DNA from: Psychrobacter piscatorii
GTDB taxonomy: Bacteria > Pseudomonadota > Gammaproteobacteria > Pseudomonadales > Moraxellaceae
Assembly (NCBI RefSeq): GCF_904846415.1
Contig: NZ_CAJHAR010000022.1
Location: forward strand, 1-61,431
Direction of reading: 5' to 3'
DNA length: 61,431 bases
Part shown: positions 56,524 through 61,431 of the stretch, piece after piece
Layout of the letters: each line of letters begins with the position of its first letter
Numbering within the stretch: the first letter of the stretch is position 1
Notes under the pieces: model-generated
The model's input: only the letters and a program-made list of their open reading frames with translations
Told to the model about the DNA's origin: nothing
The model's database searches: none
Translations under genes and position numbers: made by a program

Positions 56524-57677
56524 TGACTAAGCAAATCCTTAAAGCCTATAAAGTCAGGTTGTACCCGAATGATGAGCAGCAGATATTCTTTGCTAAGTCG
56601 TTTGGTTGTACGCGCTTTATTTGGAATAAAATGCTTGCCGACAAGATTGATTATTACCAAGCCACTAAAACCACCTTAAACAACACACCAGCTCAGTACA
56701 AAAAAGAATTTGAATGGCTCAAAGAAGTCGATAGCTTGGCGTTGGCTAATGTGCAGCAGAACCTAAGAGTTGCATATAACAAGTTTTTCAAACAAGGCTC
56801 AGGCTTCCCTAAGTTCAAGAAAAAAGGCATTAAAGACAGCTATACGACCAACAATCAAAAGGGCACTGTGGCTGTCACCAAAAACACCGTTAAACTGCCT
56901 AAAATTGGTCATATCAACGCCAAATTCCCCGATAAAATAAACGGACTTATAAAGAGCGCAACCATCAGCCGTAAACCGTCAGGTAAGTATTTTGTCAGCC
57001 TATTGGTTGAAACCATCGTTAATGAGTTACCCAAAAGCCAATCAAATATCGGTATTGATTTAGGATTAACAGACTTCATCGTCTTATCGGACGGTACGAA
57101 AGTTGCCAATCCTAAGTTTCTAGCAAAGCTACAAGACAAACTGGCGCGAGAACAAAAGATTTTAGCCAAACGCAGAGCTGCTGCCAAAGCGGATCAGCGG
57201 AAGCTGTCAGAAAGTCGTAATTACCAAAAGCAAAAACTTAAGGTCGCCAAGGTCTATGAAAAAATAACCAATAAACGAGCTGATTTTCTACACAAACTTT
57301 CATTCAATATCATCAAAAACCACGATGTTATTGCCATTGAAGACTTGAACGTCAAAGGCATGGTTAAGAACCATAAACTTGCCAAAGCTATATCAGACAG
57401 CTCATGGTCGTTATTCACCACTATGCTTGCCTACAAAGCAGAATGGTACGGTAAAGAGCTTGTCAAAATAGACCGATGGTTTCCATCATCTAAAACTTGC
57501 TCAAACTGCGATCATCTACTGACCAAGGCTGAATTACCGCTGTCAGTCAGAACATGGGATTGTCCAAATTGCTTACAGCGAAATGACCGCGATACCAATG
57601 CCAGTATCAATATCTTAAACCAAGGATTGATACTAGCTAAACACTCAAAAACTGTCGGTGCGACAGGGTTAGCTTAG
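56523..57677 (+). CDS. tnpB: RNA-guided nuclease TnpB (IS605 OrfB)
   Basis: TnpB is an RNA-guided DNA nuclease that helps the element persist; it is the ancestor of Cas12. The 384-residue protein starts with the family helix (KAYKVRLYPNDEQQIFFAKSFGCTRFIWNK). The RuvC triad is complete: Asp179 (GIDLGLTDF), Glu273 (IAIEDLN) and Asp357 (NDRDTNAS). The four-Cys zinc ribbon CSNC...CPNC lies between the last two. The omegaRNA is expected from the tnpB 3' end through the right hairpin, with the guide in the adjacent flank. No disruption is seen. Confidence 0.94.
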   Translation: MTKQILKAYKVRLYPNDEQQIFFAKSFGCTRFIWNKMLADKIDYYQATKTTLNNTPAQYKKEFEWLKEVDSLALANVQQNLRVAYNKFFKQGSGFPKFKKKGIKDSYTTNNQKGTVAVTKNTVKLPKIGHINAKFPDKINGLIKSATISRKPSGKYFVSLLVETIVNELPKSQSNIGIDLGLTDFIVLSDGTKVANPKFLAKLQDKLAREQKILAKRRAAAKADQRKLSESRNYQKQKLKVAKVYEKITNKRADFLHKLSFNIIKNHDVIAIEDLNVKGMVKNHKLAKAISDSSWSLFTTMLAYKAEWYGKELVKIDRWFPSSKTCSNCDHLLTKAELPLSVRTWDCPNCLQRNDRDTNASINILNQGLILAKHSKTVGATGLA

Positions 57678-57770
57678 TAAATTTGCTTAACCTCTGATAC
57701 AGAATATTGTATCAAGTATGAGCATTACCTAAGAAACCCCTACTTCTAAAGTAGTGGGTAGTTCATTATA
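57678..57770 (+). ncRNA. Putative omegaRNA scaffold tail of TnpB
   Basis: In this family the guide RNA overlaps the 3' end of tnpB and runs through the right end. Here the tract after the tnpB stop holds the right-end hairpin 57737-57758 (CCCCTACT / AGTAGTGGG, TCTAA loop). The RNA is inferred from family knowledge, and its 5' boundary inside tnpB is not defined by sequence alone. Confidence 0.55.
57737..57758 (+). repeat. Right-end hairpin of the IS605 element
   Basis: It differs from the left-end hairpin only in compensated positions (CTACT/AGTAG against CTACC/GGTAG), and keeps the same loop and bulged T. The compensation argues that the fold is maintained by selection. Confidence 0.85.
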
Positions 57771-57958
57771 TCGATAACGCTAGTATAGTGATTATATTTT
57801 CATTACAATAAAGTAACAATACTGAAGGGGTATATCAGTTTGTCATAACTGCCTCTGATGTTCTCATATTTTCTAGTTTTTTAGCGGCAACGCTAACAGT
57901 TATATTAATTAACTCACATACTCTGCTGGCGATAATGCTGGTTAGATAAAGGACATTT

Positions 57959-59371
57959 ATGTTTGCCCACATCACCACTCAGCGTCAATTACAACGTACT
58001 CATGTAATCAGTCGTAACGCCAGTAGCCGCACATTACATACTCATTTGAGTATCGCAATCGCTATCGCATTGAGTTGTACGGCGGTACAAGTACAAGCAG
58101 CTGATAATAGCCAAACTTATAACGAACTGCCAGTACCAGAAGCGGCGTTTGAATATGAAACCGTTGAGATGCCGCAGAGCGTAACCACACAGAGCGGTAA
58201 AGTAATTAGCAAAGAATTTATTGCTCAACAAGCGAAGCTGTTTTCTGAATGTACGCAAGTGCAGAGTAGTGCCGCTCGTTTGGCTTGTTTTGACAAGGTA
58301 GCTGAGCAAGGTAAAACACCAAGCTACACCATGACCAAACAACCAGTTGATTTGGCGAAAACATTTAAGACGACTATTTCGGGTAATCCACAAGTTGTTT
58401 TTGTGGAAGAGAACTCGACCAATACTTTCAGTGATGAGAGCGCAACTGCTAATCAACAGTCTACTACTAATAGTTTTGATACGGTCGCAGACAATCAGCA
58501 AGAGGCTCAGGTTCTAGAAAATGTGGGTGTGACTCAAACAGATATTGAAAAATACACACCACTCAGTTTGGCATATGATCTCGACCAAAACAGTGAGCGC
58601 GGTACTTGGACGGTAAGACCATACCGTCCGACTTATCTGCTGCCATTGTTTTATACTTTTGATCCTAATTTAAATCCAAGCACCCCTTCTCAGGAAATTG
58701 AACCTTTTGACTCTAATGACATACGTGAGACAGAGCTAAAATTTCAGTTGTCTCTAAAGAGTAAAGTTGCAGAGGATTTATTCGATACCAGCGCTGATCT
58801 GTGGTTTGGTTATACCCAAGAGTCACATTGGCAGGTTTATAATGAAGACAATTCACGACCATTTCGTGCCACCGACTATCAACCTGAAATATTTTTGACT
58901 CAGCCTGTGACGGCAGACCTACCTTTCGGTGGCCGTCTACGCATGTTAGGTGCAGGCGCTGTGCACCATTCTAATGGACAGGATGATCCATTATCACGTT
59001 CGTGGAACCGTGCTTATCTGATGGCAGGGGCAGAGTGGGGCAAGCTGTCAGTCATACCGCGTCTATGGGCTCGAGTGAATGGCGATAGCAGTAGCGACGA
59101 TGACAATCCAGATATCGAAGATTACATGGGTTATGGCGATATCAAATTCTTATATGATTTGCCTGCCGAGCAAAGTATTAGTGGTACCTTGCGCTACAAT
59201 CCAAGCACCAATAAAGGCGCTGCCCAAATCGACTATATCTATCCATTGTCAGAAAACGTCAATGGTATGGTGCAGCTATTCCAAGGTTACGGCGAGTCCA
59301 TTGTTGATTATAATCATGAGAATACCTCTATTGGTTTCGGTATTGTACTGAATGACTGGAAAGGCCTCTAA
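57959..59371 (+). CDS. pldA: Outer-membrane phospholipase A1 (OMPLA)
   Basis: PldA is a 12-stranded outer-membrane barrel that cleaves phospholipids in the outer leaflet. It has a signal peptide ending near VQVQA, a periplasmic N-terminal extension (to about residue 190, with LACFDKVAEQ) and the barrel. The catalytic segment is VHHSNGQDDPLSRSWNRAYL, with His336 and Ser338, matching the NHxSNGxxDPxSRSWNR family motif. At 470 residues it is longer than E. coli PldA (289), mostly from the extension. AAAGGAC precedes the ATG. Confidence 0.94.
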   Translation: MFAHITTQRQLQRTHVISRNASSRTLHTHLSIAIAIALSCTAVQVQAADNSQTYNELPVPEAAFEYETVEMPQSVTTQSGKVISKEFIAQQAKLFSECTQVQSSAARLACFDKVAEQGKTPSYTMTKQPVDLAKTFKTTISGNPQVVFVEENSTNTFSDESATANQQSTTNSFDTVADNQQEAQVLENVGVTQTDIEKYTPLSLAYDLDQNSERGTWTVRPYRPTYLLPLFYTFDPNLNPSTPSQEIEPFDSNDIRETELKFQLSLKSKVAEDLFDTSADLWFGYTQESHWQVYNEDNSRPFRATDYQPEIFLTQPVTADLPFGGRLRMLGAGAVHHSNGQDDPLSRSWNRAYLMAGAEWGKLSVIPRLWARVNGDSSSDDDNPDIEDYMGYGDIKFLYDLPAEQSISGTLRYNPSTNKGAAQIDYIYPLSENVNGMVQLFQGYGESIVDYNHENTSIGFGIVLNDWKGL

Positions 59372-59411
59372 CATAAGCGAGTCTTACCATATTTATGATA
59401 ATCAATAGTCT

Positions 59412-60245
59412 ATGCACCGCTTAACGCCTTATCAAACTGGACTGTGGCTGGCAGAGTATTTAAATGTACGCTGCCAGCTATGCCGTATTTATCGAAGTAC
59501 AGCACAATCTCAGCTATTGATGCAGTACTCACACGCTAATAGTAATGACGCATCGAGCGAAAATTCTAAATTTTCCCCTTCTAGCAATCAATCCTTGTTT
59601 GCTCATATTTGTCATCAAATAAATCACCGCTCAAGTAGAGGTCTACTCTGCACTTATTGTCACAACAGTATCGTATGGCTACCACAGCCTTTTGATGTTG
59701 ACATTGTTGCTGGTAGATCCTTATTTATCCAAGTATCTACCTATTATGAATATCCAATGCGTCAAGCAATTCGAGCGTTTAAGCATCATGAAGACATGAC
59801 AAAATTGCCATCGTTGTTACATGCATTACGCCAGCTACCACGGCCACATGGCTGTCATCATAATAATAGTGTAATTGTTGCCATGCCAACAACCAATCAA
59901 AGACTAGTGAAACGAGGGTTCGATCCTGTCAGTATTTTATCATCACAACTGTCAAAGCATTGGCAAATACCTTTATGGCAAGGTGTTGAGCGCATTGATG
60001 ATACGGTCAGTTAGCAAGGGCTCACACGCGCTGAACGTCTAAGCAACCTAGATAATGCGTTTGCATTAACTGAAAAACCTTCGGTAAAACGCTTACTATT
60101 GTTCGACGATGTATCTACGACAGGTGCAAGCTTACAGGCTCTAGCGCGAGTATTTATCGGACCTGAGCATTCAAATAAGATAAATGTTCAACGCTATAGT
60201 AACTACCACATTTCAGCATATACTTTAGCGCATGGTAGTCAATAG
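59412..60245 (+). pseudogene. comF: ComF-family phosphoribosyltransferase, interrupted by an in-frame stop
   Basis: ComF proteins are needed for DNA uptake in competent bacteria. The frame shows two Cys pairs near residues 21-24 and 76-79 (CQLC, CTYC), the YEYPMRQAIRAFKHHED segment and VIVAMPTTNQRLVKRGFDP. It ends at TAG 60012-60014. Beyond it the same frame stays open to 60245 and holds the missing part: QGLTRAERLSNLDNAF, then LLLFDDVSTTGASL (the PRPP loop). One base change (probably CAG to TAG, giving Gln-Gln) explains it. The product would lack the PRPP-binding loop, so the gene is probably inactive unless the amber codon is read through. Confidence 0.88.
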
Positions 60246-60518
60246 TGTTAATTAAGCTATCTATTTGAAATCATTAATATATTGCTAACTCTTTGCCTTC
60301 ACGATATATTATTAAATACGTATATATTTGCTGATACACTGAATAGGTTTTCTTATCGTTTTGTATATAAGCTCAACAGAATGTTATGGAACAAAAATTG
60401 CATGTTATTTAGTATATTGAATGTAAAATTATTAATAAAAGTAGTATGAGGTTTTTATTATTTTTAAGTCATGGTTGATATCAGACAGACACTAGCAGTT
60501 ATAAAAAGGGATTCCGAT
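60246..60518. other. AT-rich spacer before the fimT-like gene
   Basis: This is 273 bp with no gene. An in-frame ATG at 60471 extends the next gene, but it lacks a ribosome site. No promoter was assigned with confidence. Confidence 0.4.
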
Positions 60519-60995
60519 GTGAACGCATCTATGAATAGTCTACCCTCCACGCGATGGACAGCCAGTTCAGGGTTTACCTTGATTGAGCTAATGGTAACGA
60601 TTGCTGTACTGGCTATTATTGTGAGTATTGCTGCACCTAGTATTAGCACACAGCTTGCCAATCAGCGTGTTAAGTCGACGGCTGCTACTCTTGAAAATGC
60701 ATTAAAAGAAGCGAAGGCTGAGAGTGTTATTCGTCGGCAGCCTCTAGCTTTATCATATAACAATAACGGTACTAACGCAGGGACTATTGGAGTCTCGGGC
60801 ATCACTAGCTACAGTTATAGCGCTAAAAGTACGGTGAAGTCTAATCCAGCCATAGTAGTCTTTGCGCCAAGCAAAAACGCTAACAATGCAGTAGTCTATA
60901 CTATTTGTGACAGCAACACGTCAGCTAGTCCAAGACAAGTTAGTGTGAGCAAGCTGGCTAATATTATCAATAAATTAGGAGGGTCTTGTCCGTGA
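60519..60995 (+). CDS. fimT: FimT/GspH-type minor pseudopilin
   Basis: This is a type IV pilus-like minor pilin. The prepilin site is SSG/FTLIELMVTIAVLAIIVSIAAP, with Glu at +5. The rest has the GspH/FimT pattern: LANQRVKSTAATLENALKEAKAESVIRRQP, then short beta strands and a final Cys pair (Cys146, Cys158 or so) that could form a disulfide. GTG 60519 is chosen because AAGGG lies eight bases upstream and the leader becomes 18 residues; ATG 60471 gives a long leader. It overlaps pilV by three bases (GTGA), so the two are coupled. Confidence 0.88.
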   Translation: MNASMNSLPSTRWTASSGFTLIELMVTIAVLAIIVSIAAPSISTQLANQRVKSTAATLENALKEAKAESVIRRQPLALSYNNNGTNAGTIGVSGITSYSYSAKSTVKSNPAIVVFAPSKNANNAVVYTICDSNTSASPRQVSVSKLANIINKLGGSCP

Positions 60996-61366
60996 ATATT
61001 ACTACCCTCCAACGTGGTGTCGGTTTAGTCGAAGTCTTGGTAGCTGTGCTACTGTTATCGATAGCAGTATTAGGATTTAGTGCTTTGCAAGTTCGTGCAG
61101 TCAATGCGACTGATGAGAGTTTAGTGCGGACTAAATCGCTGACCATCGTACGAAATTTAGCAGAGGTGATGCGCGCATATCCAGAGGCTTATGTTACTGG
61201 TAGTGGTACTACATTCACGACTGCGCTACCAACGGCAACAGGAGCTGTTCCTACCGTACAAGCTATCGCTGCTAGTACAACACTAGCAACTACCACAAGT
61301 GGTACTAGGGCGTGTCATCAATTAGCATGGATATTTCAGAATAAGCTATACTTAGATCGTATTTAG
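60992..61366 (+). pseudogene. pilV: Type IV pilus assembly protein PilV, truncated by an IS5-family element
   Basis: PilV is a minor pilin of type IV pili. The prepilin segment GVGLVEVLVAVLLLSIAVLGFSAL is intact, followed by VRAVNATDESLVRTKSLTIVRNLAEVMRAYPEAY. At 61308 the frame runs into the IS terminus and adds 19 foreign residues (ACHQLAWIFQNKLYLDRI and stop). GTG 60992 overlaps the fimT stop (GTGA) and has AGGAGG eight bases upstream. The rest of the gene presumably lies beyond the element, outside the window. Confidence 0.88.
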
Positions 61367-61431
61367 GAATTTGAGCTCAATGACTATGACAAGACGACAT
61401 GCCCTACGTGATGACCAATGGGAGAGAATTA
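61308..61431 (+). mobile_element. Left end of an IS5-family (IS427-like) insertion sequence
   Basis: The terminus reads GGGCGTGTCATCAATT from 61308 and is preceded by TA (61306-61307), a typical target duplication of this group. A transposase start follows about 70 bp in. The rest runs off the window. The subgroup is inferred from the N-terminal protein sequence. Confidence 0.8.
61380..61431 (+). CDS. IS5-family transposase, N-terminal fragment
   Basis: The frame from ATG 61380 (or 61386) reads MTMTRRHALRDDQWERI before the window ends. The R-H-x-L-x-D-x-Q-W-E-R-I pattern is the start of IS5/IS427-type transposases. The catalytic part is not in view. Confidence 0.8.
   Translation, partial: MTMTRRHALRDDQWERI

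Larger units (their letters stand above)
56015..57765 (+). mobile_element. IS200/IS605-family insertion sequence, complete
   Basis: The element consists of a left-end hairpin (56024-56045), tnpA, tnpB and a right-end hairpin (57737-57758). The two hairpins are near-identical and in the same orientation, as in IS605-type elements, and both carry a single bulged T. There are no terminal inverted repeats. The exact borders are inferred: TTAC at 56011-56014 would be the target/TAM on the left, with the right cut close to 57765. It sits in the dsbD-pldA spacer and breaks no gene. Confidence 0.87.

Overview
The window looks like a chromosomal segment of Psychrobacter or a close relative (Moraxellaceae, Gammaproteobacteria). 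This is inferred from the gene set and protein style: scattered type II secretion genes (gspE, gspF and gspG at three sites), a wax ester synthase/diacylglycerol acyltransferase, the lptM-lysA-dapF-xerC cluster, rpoN-hpf, long N-terminally extended versions of RpoH, NadD and Dxs, and long AT-rich spacers. Most of it is ordinary housekeeping DNA. No CRISPR array, rRNA or prophage was seen.

Layout. 1-1161: right end of an IS3-family (IS51-like) element that has cut off the 3' end of a MOSC-domain gene. 1372-6741 (minus): rsfS, nadD, pta and ackA. 7464-11366 (plus): lptM, lysA, dapF and xerC, followed by a convergent nitrilase-family gene. 12596-14982: rpoN and hpf. 15211-17531 (minus): thiS, a DUF423 gene, rpoH and a TusA-like gene. 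17902-23801: a BepA-like metalloprotease, yqeY, rpsU, a 265-bp MITE, two lipoprotein genes (one a c-type cytochrome), tsaD and crcB. 24034-24698: two AT-rich orphan immunity-type genes (barstar family and a DUF4926-like protein). 24947-28849 (minus): a MetR-like regulator and potABC. 29263-34375: carbonic anhydrase, glyoxalase I, an MscS channel, cytochrome c', hemF and ribA. 34910-40578: dxs, suhB, a WS/DGAT gene and thiG. 40921-43892: gspE, an exported RidA and a DUF4442 protein. 44203-47199: an McrBC-type restriction pair, followed by tRNA-Pro, tRNA-Arg and tRNA-His. 48247-55829: an AraC regulator, an unknown protein, gspF, gspG, a stand-alone DsbD alpha-domain protein and full dsbD. About 56015-57765: a complete IS200/IS605 element with tnpA, tnpB and both hairpin ends. 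57959-61431: pldA, a comF gene broken by an in-frame TAG, a FimT/GspH-type pseudopilin gene, and pilV interrupted by an IS5-family element that runs off the window.

How the genes work together. ackA and pta form the acetate/acetyl-phosphate switch. lysA and dapF make meso-diaminopimelate and lysine. rpoN and hpf couple sigma-54 to ribosome hibernation. thiS and thiG act together in thiazole synthesis although 24 kb apart. GspE, GspF and GspG belong to one secretion machine although split over 12 kb. DsbD and its alpha-domain paralogue handle periplasmic reductant flow.

The points most worth a second look are: the DsbD alpha-domain duplication; the McrBC pair whose McrB lacks an N-terminal recognition domain, beside a tRNA cluster; the intact IS605/TnpB element; the MITE between rpsU and tsaD; the orphan immunity genes; and three broken genes (MOSC, comF, pilV), of which comF and pilV both bear on type IV pilus or competence functions. 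I found no convincing wholly new multi-gene system.
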